In this document: positions 16,455 to 24,690 of the stretch, piece by piece | Numbering within the stretch: position 1 is the stretch's first letter | Layout: the number at the start of each line of letters is the position of its first letter | From: Pseudobowmanella sp964228145 | Lineage (GTDB): Bacteria > Pseudomonadota > Gammaproteobacteria > Enterobacterales > Alteromonadaceae | Direction: 5' to 3' | Length of the DNA: 31,001 nt | Assembly: GCA_964228145.1 (NCBI GenBank) | Contig: CAXQZJ010000023.1 | Coordinates: 1 to 31,001, forward strand | The notes under the pieces: generated by a model | Database searches by the model: none | The model's input: only the letters and a program-made list of their open reading frames with translations | What the model was told of the DNA's origin: nothing | Position numbers and translations under genes: made by a program

Positions 16455-17096
16455 ATGTATCAGTTTTGGCCAGAGTTTCTCACTATCGCATTAGTTCATT
16501 TACTCGCTGTGGCAAGCCCCGGACCGGATTTCGCTATCGTGCTGCGCCATAGCGTGCAATATGGCCGTCGTGCAGCCATGCTCACCAGTATTGGTATTGG
16601 TGTTGCCATTTTATTGCATGTTGCCTATTCCTTATTGGGAATCGCATTGATCATAAAAGCAACCCCGTGGTTATTTGCAGCATTGAGTTATCTGGCCGCT
16701 GCCTACTTGGGCTATATTGGCGTGTCTGCGGTACGCGCTAAACCAGGCCAGTATGACCCGAACGTAAATCCTGCTGCGCGAACTTCTGTGTCTGCACGTC
16801 GTGCATTTTGGACGGGCTTTTTAACCAACGGGTTGAACCCTAAGGCCACATTGTTCTTTTTGTCCCTTTTTGCAGTTGTCATTTCAACCGAAACCCCTCA
16901 AGAAGTTAAAGTGGCCTATGGTGTATATCTCGCTATTGCTACAGGCAGCTGGTTTTGTTTGCTATCATGGGCATTAAGTTCAACACTTGTGAGGCGGTTT
17001 ATTGGCCAGCAAGGTCACTGGGTTGACCGACTCATGGGCGTGGTGTTAATTGCACTAGCCATACAGTTGGTTGTAAGTGGTATTTCTGGCTCTTAA
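16455..17096 (+). CDS. LysE/RhtB family amino-acid exporter
   Basis: The 213-residue protein has about six membrane segments and the family signature ASPGPDFAIVLRHSVQYGRRAAM near its N-terminus, then FWTGFLTNGLNPKATLFFLSLF in the middle. These inner-membrane exporters expel amino acids or related metabolites (lysine, threonine, homoserine lactone); the substrate here is unknown. Its ATG directly follows the cobB stop codon (TAGATG), indicating coupled translation. Confidence 0.92.
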   Translation: MYQFWPEFLTIALVHLLAVASPGPDFAIVLRHSVQYGRRAAMLTSIGIGVAILLHVAYSLLGIALIIKATPWLFAALSYLAAAYLGYIGVSAVRAKPGQYDPNVNPAARTSVSARRAFWTGFLTNGLNPKATLFFLSLFAVVISTETPQEVKVAYGVYLAIATGSWFCLLSWALSSTLVRRFIGQQGHWVDRLMGVVLIALAIQLVVSGISGS

Positions 17097-17105
17097 ACAA
17101 CGACT

Positions 17106-17939
17106 ATGCATACAACCTCTTTATTTCTTAAAGCCTTATGGGCGGTGTTCTGGTTAACCGTATTCTACGGATTAATCTATCCGTTTACCCTTCAGCATCA
17201 GCCTGAATCTGCAGCGCCCGAAAAGCAACAAGCAACCAAAAGCACAATATCAACGGCTAAGGCAAGTAAACCTAAGCCTATGGCCGATATTCCAGAGTTT
17301 GCCAAGTATCGAGATGTCAGAGCAAAAAAAGCAGCGTTTTTCGAGTATTTAAAGCCGGTCATCAAGCAACAAAATGACCTGATTCGTCAGCAGCGAGCTA
17401 AGTTAATTAATGCCAGACAGTTGATTGAAAGTGGTCAGGTGCCTGCCGACTCCACGCTTGATTTTATTGGTCAACTGGCTGAAGAATATCGCATTGATTT
17501 TGAAGAGTTAGATCCTCCGACACTCGACGCACTACTGCGCAGGGTCGATGTGGTGCCTATGGAGTTGGTCCTGGTGCAGGCTGCCAATGAATCTGCCTGG
17601 GGTACGTCGAGGTTCGCCAGATACGGGTACAACTTTTTTGGCATGTGGTGCTACAAAAAAGGATGTGGATTTGTACCCGCAAGACGCAATACCGGTGCCA
17701 ACCATGAGGTGGCTAAATTCTCTTCTGTGCAGCATGCGGTGAGACGATACCTGTTAAACATTAATACCCATAATGCCTACAAGGATCTGCGCGGACTGCG
17801 CCAACAACAACGCTTAGAGGGCAATAAGCCCGATGCAGAGACCCTCGCGCTAGGCCTAATCAATTACTCAGAACGCAGAGAAGCCTATGTGGCAGAACTG
17901 TTGGACATGATCGACCACAATCAGGAATTTTTTAAATGA
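17106..17939 (+). CDS. Bax-like glucosaminidase-domain protein
   Basis: The 277-residue protein has an N-terminal membrane anchor (about 8-28) and a Pro/Lys-rich linker. A C-terminal glucosaminidase domain (about 145-275) carries catalytic E162 in AANESAWGTS and the motif YGYNFFGMWC. It matches the Bax family (unrelated to eukaryotic Bax), expected to cut the glycan strands of peptidoglycan in the periplasm. C182 and C187 may pair. Its stop overlaps the next start as ATGA, so the downstream DUF2987 gene is translationally coupled. Confidence 0.9.
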   Translation: MHTTSLFLKALWAVFWLTVFYGLIYPFTLQHQPESAAPEKQQATKSTISTAKASKPKPMADIPEFAKYRDVRAKKAAFFEYLKPVIKQQNDLIRQQRAKLINARQLIESGQVPADSTLDFIGQLAEEYRIDFEELDPPTLDALLRRVDVVPMELVLVQAANESAWGTSRFARYGYNFFGMWCYKKGCGFVPARRNTGANHEVAKFSSVQHAVRRYLLNINTHNAYKDLRGLRQQQRLEGNKPDAETLALGLINYSERREAYVAELLDMIDHNQEFFK

Positions 17940-18571
17940 ATAGAATCGCCTCCTTGCTAGCGGCCTTAATGGTATTTCCCGCTTCAGCTGTAGATGTAAA
18001 TATGGAATACAAGGGGTTTTACTCTCATCTGAAAAAACTCGATGATGAAGCGCTCAATCGATTGGAGTTCACCTTTGGCTTTAGCCATGTCGGTAAAGGC
18101 CGCCTGTGCCAATTGAATGAGGTACTGATTGTGACTCAAAAGCAAACAATGGAGGTGAATATCGGGGCCGACAACCGTTTCCGTTTACCCACGGAAAAGG
18201 CACTGCAAATTGCGAAGGCCCGTGTAATGATAGACATGGAAGAGGCTACAAATCAGTGCGATATGTCTGTTCAATTGCAGGTTCAGCCTAAATACCTAAG
18301 CAGTCAATATTCGCAAGCTGAGTTAAACACCTTGCTTAGCCAATTTAACGGTTTTTTCAGTGAAATGGGTGGCTTCTTTTCTTTTTTAATGCCGGGTCCT
18401 CAAGGTATTCAGATGCAATTTTCACAACCCGTAACTGTAAGTGAGTCGTTGAGTAGCAAATCTAAAATCGATGGCACTACCTTGTGGTTGCACGAAGATG
18501 ATATCAATAAGATCAACTCTGTGACGCTATCTCAAATACCCCACAAGATTACCGTTTGGATGGAAGATTAA
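17936..18571 (+). CDS. DUF2987 family exported protein
   Basis: The 211-residue protein has a Sec signal peptide (cleavage near ASA-VDV). It shows the MEYKGFYSHLKK opening and the FGFSHVGKGRLCQL segment typical of the DUF2987 family, known mainly from marine gammaproteobacteria and without an assigned function. It overlaps the Bax-like gene by 4 nt and ends the operon before a terminator, hinting at a cell-envelope role. Confidence 0.85.
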   Translation: MNRIASLLAALMVFPASAVDVNMEYKGFYSHLKKLDDEALNRLEFTFGFSHVGKGRLCQLNEVLIVTQKQTMEVNIGADNRFRLPTEKALQIAKARVMIDMEEATNQCDMSVQLQVQPKYLSSQYSQAELNTLLSQFNGFFSEMGGFFSFLMPGPQGIQMQFSQPVTVSESLSSKSKIDGTTLWLHEDDINKINSVTLSQIPHKITVWMED

Positions 18572-18588
18572 GCCGTCTGATGGTAATA

Positions 18589-18618
18589 CAAAAGGCATGA
18601 TAACCATGCCTTTTTTTG
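18589..18618 (+). terminator. Rho-independent terminator, probably bidirectional
   Basis: A 9-bp stem (AAAGGCATG / CATGCCTTT) with a 5-nt loop and T7 lies 20 nt after the DUF2987 stop codon. On the minus strand it has TTTTG, so it may also end ttcA, which converges on it. Confidence 0.9.
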
Positions 18619-18673
18619 TAACTCAACTTAATCGAGCAGTAATTGCCTTGTCAGGTAAACCTTTGTTTGCCCA

Positions 18674-19582
18674 TTATACGGATTCGCTTAAGCTAATTAT
18701 CTGTACGGGGTCGGTTGGGCTTGAGTGTTGCACCTCTTCTTGGTCAAACGCGGTATCCCCACCGGCATAGGGGGTTTGTTGGGTTTGCAGTGTTTTGAAG
18801 TCGAACAAGTTTCCATCTAATAAATGCGATGGCGTGACGTTTTGTAATGCTCGGAACATGGATTCGATTCGCCCCGGATAACGCTGCTGCCAATCCTGTA
18901 ACATCAGCTTAATTTGCTTACGTTGCAAATTCTCCTGAGATCCGCACAAGTTACATGGAATGATGGGAAATGCGCTTAAAGCAGCATAGGCTGCAATATC
19001 GCGCTCGGTACAATAGGCTAACGGACGAATCACCATTTGCTGGCCGTCATCACTGACCAATTTTGCTGGCATAGATTTTAATTTACCGCCATGGAACATG
19101 TTCAGGAATAAGGTTTCCAACATATCGTCCCGATGATGACCCAGAGCAATTTTGGTTGCGCCTAATTCTGTCGCTGTGCGATATAGAATGGCTCTACGTA
19201 AGCGACTGCATAGTGAGCAGGTTGTTTTACCTTCTGGAATTTTGTCTTTGACGATACTGTAGGTATCTTCTTCAACAATTTTGTAGTCAACACCCAAGCT
19301 TGCGAGATAGTCCGGAAGAATATGCTCGGGAAAGCCAGGTTGCTTTTGATCGAGATTTACCGCGACAATATCGAAATGAACAGGGGCGTGCTTGCGCAGA
19401 AAAAGCAGAATGTCGAGTAGGGTATAACTGTCTTTGCCACCGGACAAACACACCATCACCTTGTCGCCTTCTTCAATCATATTGAAATCTGCAATAGCCT
19501 GACCTACGCCGCGACGAAGCTTCTTTTGCAGTTTACTGAAGTCGGCTTTTTGCTGCGCCGACAATGTGTCGATATGATTCAT
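18674..19582 (-). CDS. ttcA: tRNA 2-thiocytidine(32) biosynthesis protein TtcA
   Basis: The 302-residue enzyme installs the thiol of 2-thiocytidine at tRNA position 32, using ATP and a [4Fe-4S] cluster. The PP-loop SGGKDS is at 47-52; cluster-type cysteines are C122 and C125 (CSLC) and C210/C213 (CNLC), with GHHRDD between. The length is near that of E. coli TtcA. It is a single gene on the minus strand, downstream of the siderophore-receptor terminator. Confidence 0.95.
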   Translation of the reverse strand: MNHIDTLSAQQKADFSKLQKKLRRGVGQAIADFNMIEEGDKVMVCLSGGKDSYTLLDILLFLRKHAPVHFDIVAVNLDQKQPGFPEHILPDYLASLGVDYKIVEEDTYSIVKDKIPEGKTTCSLCSRLRRAILYRTATELGATKIALGHHRDDMLETLFLNMFHGGKLKSMPAKLVSDDGQQMVIRPLAYCTERDIAAYAALSAFPIIPCNLCGSQENLQRKQIKLMLQDWQQRYPGRIESMFRALQNVTPSHLLDGNLFDFKTLQTQQTPYAGGDTAFDQEEVQHSSPTDPVQIISLSESV

Positions 19583-19670
19583 GTAACCCCCAATTTCAAT
19601 GGCCCGCGATTATACAGTAATTCAACTAAATTTAACGACGAAATTAACTTAGCCGGGCTGATACTAAGGC

Positions 19671-19701
19671 AAAAAAAAGCCCCGCTAATTTGCAGGGCTT
19701 T
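19671..19701 (-). terminator. Rho-independent terminator of the siderophore receptor gene
   Basis: Read on the minus strand, AAAGCCC / GGGCTTT with a small internal mismatch and 2 more G-C pairs is followed by T8. It lies 20 nt past the receptor stop codon. Confidence 0.9.
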
Positions 19702-19720
19702 CGCTATTAACACGGATTTA

Positions 19721-21811
19721 TCAGAAAGAACCAATAATCCGTAGTGATGCATTAACCGGTGCGCCCACTGTAATTTGATGGGTGGAGTGTGCACTTGGGT
19801 AGTAATCTTTATCGGTCAGGTTTTCAACGTTTAACTGCACGCGCAAATCCTCAGATACCTGATAGTAAGCCGACGCGTCAATGCGCGTATAGGACGGCAA
19901 CGTAGCTGAATTACCATTATTAACAAAACTTTCGCTTTGATATGTGGCACCTAATCCCAAACCAAATCTGTCGTTAAGCTGGTAGGTTGACCAAACAGAG
20001 AAAGTATTTTCAGGAAGTTCACGCGGTGTGCGACCAGTCGGGCCAGTGCGCTCAATAATCTCACCATCCAAGTTGCTGTAATTAACCACTAAACGTATGT
20101 CTTCGCTGACATAGCCACTGAACTGCATTTCAAAACCATTGATTTCTGAATCAATTACATCAAGGGTTGAGGGATCATTGTCAGCCACTTGAGGTGAGCT
20201 TTGCTCAGTTTCAAATAATGCTGCAGTGAAGCTTAACTCGCTGTTGATATCCCATTTTACGCCAAGTTCGCGGTTTTTAAAGGTATCCGGATCTAATTGG
20301 TTATTGTCACCATTGATATTGGCATACTGTTCTCCACTGCGTGGTAAAAAAGACTCACTGTAACTTGCGTACATGGAAACATTTTCCTGAGGCTTATAAA
20401 TAAAGCCTGCCCGTGGAGATATTTCGTTATCCTTGCGCTCGCGAGTCTCGCCATTCAATACGTTCAGTACTTCAATATCAAAGCTGTCAAAGCGTGCGCC
20501 AAGAACAAGGTCAAAATTCTCGGACAACGCCATTTCGTCCTGAACGTACACAGAGGTTACGTCTAACTTAACATGGGTATCGTCGTTTGGATTTGTGAAG
20601 GCAACGGTAAACGGCAAGCCCTGTGCATTAACGCCACTTAGGTTACTGAACTGCAAAGGACGTTCGGCGTTGAATGCTTCTTTATCATTCCCGGTAGTGG
20701 AAAAAACCGGGTTAATACGGTCCTGGTCTGAGTTAGTTTGAATAATCTCAGCACCTACGAGTATGGTGTGCTCAAACTGGCCCGTGGTGAATTCACCAAT
20801 CAGGTTACCAGCCAATATCAGGTTGTCGCGCTGGGTAGTATCGATATACCCATCCAATGTTGCAACATTGCTGTCTTGATCATAGCTGGCGGCATAGAAA
20901 TTAGAGTAAACTTTGTCGTAGTCGCCATAAAAAGCACTGAAATTGCCTTTCACATTGTCAGCAAATTCATGACTGACTAACGCTCTGAATACATGAGCTT
21001 CAAGGGTATGAAAATTGTTTTCGGCATCACCAAATGTCACATCATCCAGTGCGACGACAGGTTTACCATCATTTCCGGTTGGAATTCCGCGGTCGATAAA
21101 ACGTTCGTGATCACTGTACTCGTAGGACAAATCCAACGTCGTAGCGTCGCTCAACTCGATTCGCGCAGTCGGATTAAAGCCGATCCGCTCACCGTCATAA
21201 AAGTCACGATGATTATCGAGTTGTTCGTACATCGCGTTGAAACGAAGTGCTGAGTCTTGGCTACTGACAAGGTTTTTGTCTACTTGTACACCAAAACCAC
21301 CAAAGCTATTGATGCTGGCCTGGTATTCAACGAAGTCCTGGTCTAGCTGTGCTTTTTTCGTAACCCGATTAATTACACCACCTGTGCCGCCACGACCAAA
21401 GAGCAGGGCGTTGGCGCCTCGTAATACCTCAACTTGCTCAATGTTATACAGCGAACGATAATACTGAACATCATCGCGATTGCCGTCCAGATAAAAGTCG
21501 GCGGTTGATCGAACACCACGGAACACCACTGAGTCGCGATGACCTTCACCCTGAGACATATTTAATCCCGGCGTATAATCAATAATCTGAGAAATACTGG
21601 TGATCCCACGCTCAGTAATTTCGTCAGCAGTAATAATCGACAGGCTCTGGGGGACATCAATGATCGGTGTTGGTGTTTTTACCGCATTGGCCTCACTGAA
21701 AGACAAATATTTTCCTTCAACGGCGATCCGCTCGATATTGTCTTCTTCTGCGCTATATACGTTTTGACTGATTAAAAGTGCGATGGCGATTGGGGTCAAT
21801 GTGAACTTCAA
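19721..21811 (-). CDS. TonB-dependent siderophore receptor
   Basis: The 696-residue outer-membrane receptor has a signal peptide (cleavage near VYSA-EED), a plug domain (about 45-155: PQSLSIITADEITERG, DSVVFRGVRSTADFYLDG, VEVLRGANALLFGRGGTGG) and a beta-barrel ending in a terminal Phe (IIGSF), as needed for outer-membrane insertion. The barrel motifs (SPRAGFIYKP, YASYSESF, ELGVKWD, RVQLNVENLTDKDYY) match siderophore receptors of the ferrichrome/catecholate type; the ligand is not determined. The start is TTG: GGAG lies 8 nt upstream, and no in-frame ATG occurs before the upstream stop. A Fur-box-like site lies about 68 bp upstream. Confidence 0.93.
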   Translation of the reverse strand: MKFTLTPIAIALLISQNVYSAEEDNIERIAVEGKYLSFSEANAVKTPTPIIDVPQSLSIITADEITERGITSISQIIDYTPGLNMSQGEGHRDSVVFRGVRSTADFYLDGNRDDVQYYRSLYNIEQVEVLRGANALLFGRGGTGGVINRVTKKAQLDQDFVEYQASINSFGGFGVQVDKNLVSSQDSALRFNAMYEQLDNHRDFYDGERIGFNPTARIELSDATTLDLSYEYSDHERFIDRGIPTGNDGKPVVALDDVTFGDAENNFHTLEAHVFRALVSHEFADNVKGNFSAFYGDYDKVYSNFYAASYDQDSNVATLDGYIDTTQRDNLILAGNLIGEFTTGQFEHTILVGAEIIQTNSDQDRINPVFSTTGNDKEAFNAERPLQFSNLSGVNAQGLPFTVAFTNPNDDTHVKLDVTSVYVQDEMALSENFDLVLGARFDSFDIEVLNVLNGETRERKDNEISPRAGFIYKPQENVSMYASYSESFLPRSGEQYANINGDNNQLDPDTFKNRELGVKWDINSELSFTAALFETEQSSPQVADNDPSTLDVIDSEINGFEMQFSGYVSEDIRLVVNYSNLDGEIIERTGPTGRTPRELPENTFSVWSTYQLNDRFGLGLGATYQSESFVNNGNSATLPSYTRIDASAYYQVSEDLRVQLNVENLTDKDYYPSAHSTHQITVGAPVNASLRIIGSF

Positions 21812-21864
21812 CTTCTGCTCTCCAGCGATGTTTTTTACTTATGTATTTGTGATGGGGCGAGAGT

Positions 21865-21889
21865 ATAATACAAACTATTCTCATTTGTA
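21865..21889 (-). promoter_or_regulatory. Putative Fur box over the receptor promoter
   Basis: On the minus strand TACAAATGAGAATAGTTTG resembles Fur sites: TACAAA / TTTGTA arms around an AT-rich core with GAGAAT. A -10-like TATTAT (21870-21865) abuts it. Iron repression of the siderophore receptor would be expected. No good -35 was found. Confidence 0.6.
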
Positions 21890-21981
21890 ATATGTTAATT
21901 AAATAGAATTCGTATTCGGGAGCGTGGCGTGTATCGCTCAGTTTGCACTCGGGTAAAGAAACAAGGTGGCTTAATGAAGGC

Positions 21982-22010
21982 TCCGTATTGGCTAAGGTCG
22001 CCAATACGGA
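21982..22010 (-). other. Strong hairpin downstream of uspE
   Basis: TCCGTATTGGC and GCCAATACGGA form an 11-bp perfect stem with a 7-nt loop, starting about 19 nt after the uspE stop codon. Neither strand has a T run after it, so it is not a canonical intrinsic terminator; it may stabilise the mRNA 3' end or assist termination. Confidence 0.55.
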
Positions 22011-22028
22011 CCTGTTATTCAGAATTGC

Positions 22029-22961
22029 CTAACCGGCTAGCGGAGAACTAAAACCCTCAGGTTTTATCGTCAAAACATCACAGTTAAGGGCATCAATGAT
22101 GTGTTCAGCGGTATTACCTATCAAGGCGGCAGAAATGCCAGTGCGGCCAACGGTACCAATAATGACTAATTCAGCGTCCAGTTTATTAGCCATTTGGGGA
22201 ATCACATCCTCTGGCAAGCCTTGCTCAACATGGCAAAACTCGGCATCTATTTGCACTTGTTTGCGAAACGTATCCATACTGGTTTGGTGATAAGCTTTAA
22301 CAGATTCATTGTAATCGTGGGGATCAAACTCCGGGATTTCGATAGCAATATTGACGGGTGTGGCAGGATAAGCATTGACCAGATGCACGTCGGCCGACAG
22401 AGCCCGACCAAACTGGTTTGCGGTATGAGCGATTCGCTCATTCAATGACTGGTGCTCACTGTCCTCAGTGCCTTGATTTACTGCTGCTAGAATCCGGCCT
22501 TGAGTTGGCCAGGCATGATCTTTTACCAATAATACCGCGCTAGGGCATTTCCTTATCAGGTGCCAATCAGTTGGCGTGAAAATGACGGCTTTGAGTACAT
22601 TGTGTTCGTGAGTGCCTTTAACGACTAAATCATATTGCCCCTGAATGACTTCGTGAATGATGCTCTCGTAGGGCCGGTTGTGCCAAACGACTTTAACGTC
22701 GGTCCGGATGTCGCGATGTTTACGATGTTGTTCGACAATTTCTGTTAACCATTCAAGCCGATTGCTTACCACAGATTCGCGCATGCTCTCGCGCTCGGTA
22801 ACGCTAAGCATGGTGGTCATATCATAAGAAAAGTCATAAATAGACAACATGGCAGTAATGCTGGCACCGTTTAATTGGGCAATATCCAGTGCTCGTAATA
22901 GCGCTTTCTGCTCATCCTGAGTGGGGTCGATTACTACAAGAATCTGTTTGTAGGGGATCAT
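22029..22961 (-). CDS. uspE: Universal stress protein UspE
   Basis: The 310-residue protein is two tandem Usp domains (about 1-150 and 155-305). It matches E. coli UspE along its length: VVIDPTQDEQKAL, IYDFSYDMTTMLS, VVWHNRPYESII, VIFTPTDWHLIRKCPS, IEIPEFDPHDYN and GTVGRTGISAALIGNTAEHIID. Usp proteins protect against several stresses; the mechanism is not well defined. AAGGAG precedes the ATG. It follows fnr, as in many gammaproteobacteria, with an FNR-box-like site between them. Confidence 0.94.
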   Translation of the reverse strand: MIPYKQILVVIDPTQDEQKALLRALDIAQLNGASITAMLSIYDFSYDMTTMLSVTERESMRESVVSNRLEWLTEIVEQHRKHRDIRTDVKVVWHNRPYESIIHEVIQGQYDLVVKGTHEHNVLKAVIFTPTDWHLIRKCPSAVLLVKDHAWPTQGRILAAVNQGTEDSEHQSLNERIAHTANQFGRALSADVHLVNAYPATPVNIAIEIPEFDPHDYNESVKAYHQTSMDTFRKQVQIDAEFCHVEQGLPEDVIPQMANKLDAELVIIGTVGRTGISAALIGNTAEHIIDALNCDVLTIKPEGFSSPLAG

Positions 22962-23064
22962 ATTACTGGCTCCTTGTCAGACTTTTAGTTAACAAAGTGC
23001 GATTGGCTTCAGCGTCAACACCTGTTAAGTGTATGACACAATGACACAGTCGCCAGTTATTCAA

Positions 23065-23078
23065 TTGTTTTAGATCAA
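23065..23078 (-). promoter_or_regulatory. Near-consensus FNR box upstream of uspE
   Basis: TTGTT-TTAG-ATCAA differs from the consensus TTGAT-N4-ATCAA at one position. It lies about 104 nt before the uspE ATG in the fnr-uspE gap, so uspE probably has its own oxygen-responsive promoter. Confidence 0.65.
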
Positions 23079-23091
23079 TTACTTAGTTAAA

Positions 23092-23811
23092 TCACGCGGC
23101 ATTAAACAGGCGATCGCAATCAGCAATCAAATTGACACTGAGTAGTGAGATATACTTACCACTGACCTCAATAAGGCCGGCTTTTTGAAAGCGAGTCAGT
23201 AAGCGTGAAATGGTTTCGACCGTCAACCCCAGATAATTACCAATATCAGCACGGGTCATCGACAAGCGGAATTGTCGCGAAGACAATCCTCGCTCACCAA
23301 ATCTGACCGATAAACTGTGCAGAAAATAGGCTAATCTTTCGTTGGCACTGCGCTGATTGAGTTGCATCATCATCTCATGGTTTTGACTGATTTCACCACT
23401 CATCAGGCGCATGACCTGTTGTCCCAGTTTGGGAAATGTCGATGACAATTCATTCAACGTATCAAACGGTACCTCACATAACATGGAGGTTTCTAATGCA
23501 CAGGTATGGCTTTGGTGGACTTTAGAGCTTATCGCGTCAAAACCAATTAGGTCTCCGGGTAAGTGAAACGCGGTAATCTGCTCTACGCCATCGTCCGACA
23601 ATGTGTAACTTTTGAACGAGCCCGAACGCACAGCGAATAAGGAGGTAAGCGGTCTGCCAGCCGTCACCACCACATCGTTTTTATGCTGAGGCTTTTTACG
23701 TTCAATGATCTCGTCAAGGCGGTCAAGCTCTGTGCCGTTTAAAGAGAAGGGCAAACACAGCTGACTAATACTGCATTGCTGGCAACTAATACCACATGCA
23801 CCGGTTTTCAT
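23092..23811 (-). CDS. fnr: Fumarate/nitrate reduction regulator Fnr (EtrA-like)
   Basis: The ATG at 23811 is preferred (GGAG about 6 nt upstream) to a TTG 18 nt earlier, giving 239 residues. The [4Fe-4S] ligands are C10, C13 and C19 (SCQQCSISQLC) and C112 (MLCEV). A cyclic-nucleotide-binding-like beta-roll and a CRP-type helix-turn-helix follow; the recognition helix has E199, S202 and R203 (VETISR), the Fnr specificity set. The protein activates anaerobic and microaerobic genes when oxygen is low. It lies 41 nt after the SafE-like gene, at the end of the cco gene block, and FNR sites flank the block, implying feedback. Confidence 0.96.
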   Translation of the reverse strand: MKTGACGISCQQCSISQLCLPFSLNGTELDRLDEIIERKKPQHKNDVVVTAGRPLTSLFAVRSGSFKSYTLSDDGVEQITAFHLPGDLIGFDAISSKVHQSHTCALETSMLCEVPFDTLNELSSTFPKLGQQVMRLMSGEISQNHEMMMQLNQRSANERLAYFLHSLSVRFGERGLSSRQFRLSMTRADIGNYLGLTVETISRLLTRFQKAGLIEVSGKYISLLSVNLIADCDRLFNAA

Positions 23812-23852
23812 ACTCTGCTCCAGTCGCAACTAACACCAAAAGGATAGAGGCA

Positions 23853-24512
23853 TTAGCTTATTGGCGATAAAATATAAAATATCCCCAATAAAATCAAAGA
23901 AATTCCAATCAATGAACGTGCCAATGCAGAGCGCGCCAAACTGGTAAGTTGCTGGGTAAAAACACTGACCGCTAACATCGAGGGCAGGGTACCTAACCCA
24001 AAACACAGCATGATCAAGCTGCCTTCAGCAACAGAACCGCTGGCCAGTGACCAGCTAAGCGTAGAATAAACTAACCCGCAGGGTAACCAACCCCAGATAG
24101 CCCCATAAGCAAACGCTTGGTCGACGCGCTGAATGGGTAAAAAACGTCGGGACAGAGGCTGCAACCTTTTCCATAATACCTTACCGGCGTTTTCGAGATG
24201 GGCCAGGACTTTCCACCACTGGCTGATATACAGCCCAAGCAAGACTAATAGAATGCCACTTATCACTTGCAGCACGTGGGCACCGTGTTCAAATTGCTGA
24301 CCGACTATCATACCCAGTGCGCCGACTATGCCACCGGCAATACTGTAACTGACTATCCGACCAACGTGATAAGCTAAATTGATGTATAACGCGTTTCCTT
24401 CAGTGCTGGCATACCTTAATGCAGTGACTATGCCCCCACACATACCAATACAATGAAGACTCCCTGCCAGTCCGATTAAAAAGGCAGAAAAAGGATCAAT
24501 CGTCAGTGTCAT
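23853..24512 (-). CDS. SafE/TauE-like membrane protein of the cbb3 assembly cluster
   Basis: The 219-residue protein has about six membrane segments and the N-terminal motif GLAGSLHCIGMCGGI, with H20, C21, M24 and C25 as possible metal-binding residues. It matches the sulfite exporter TauE/SafE-like family related to the DsbD membrane domain, regularly found beside ccoS and fnr. A role in copper or heme delivery to cbb3 oxidase is inferred from this context; sulfite export is not shown. Its ATG lies 17 nt inside ccoS. Confidence 0.88.
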   Translation of the reverse strand: MTLTIDPFSAFLIGLAGSLHCIGMCGGIVTALRYASTEGNALYINLAYHVGRIVSYSIAGGIVGALGMIVGQQFEHGAHVLQVISGILLVLLGLYISQWWKVLAHLENAGKVLWKRLQPLSRRFLPIQRVDQAFAYGAIWGWLPCGLVYSTLSWSLASGSVAEGSLIMLCFGLGTLPSMLAVSVFTQQLTSLARSALARSLIGISLILLGIFYILSPIS

Positions 24513-24690
24513 GTTTATTGGCTTCGTTACGCGCTGCTGCTGGTTTGTCTAAATCATCATCGAACAGGATGCTGTGACCGTGACGTTCCAAATCTTCAAA
24601 CTGGTCACTTTTCACTGCCCAAAAAAATGCGCCTAACGCTACGATTACCAATATGATCGCCAACGGGATTAAAAAGTATAAAACTGACAC
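24496..24690 (-). CDS. ccoS: cbb3 oxidase maturation protein CcoS
   Basis: The 64-residue protein has one membrane segment (about 4-26, VLYFLIPLAIILVIVALGAFFW) followed by SDQFEDLERHGHSILFDDD, the CcoS signature. CcoS is needed for cofactor insertion into cbb3 oxidase. The start is GTG at 24690, with AAGGAA 6 nt upstream; its G is the last base of the ccoI stop codon (TAGTG). Longer reading frames starting inside ccoI are artefacts. The 3' end overlaps the SafE-like gene by 17 nt. Confidence 0.93.
   Translation of the reverse strand: MSVLYFLIPLAIILVIVALGAFFWAVKSDQFEDLERHGHSILFDDDLDKPAAARNEANKHDTDD

Noticed and set aside
21753..22004. 83-codon minus-strand frame between uspE and the receptor gene
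   Set aside because: It covers the Fur-box promoter region and lacks protein-like features.
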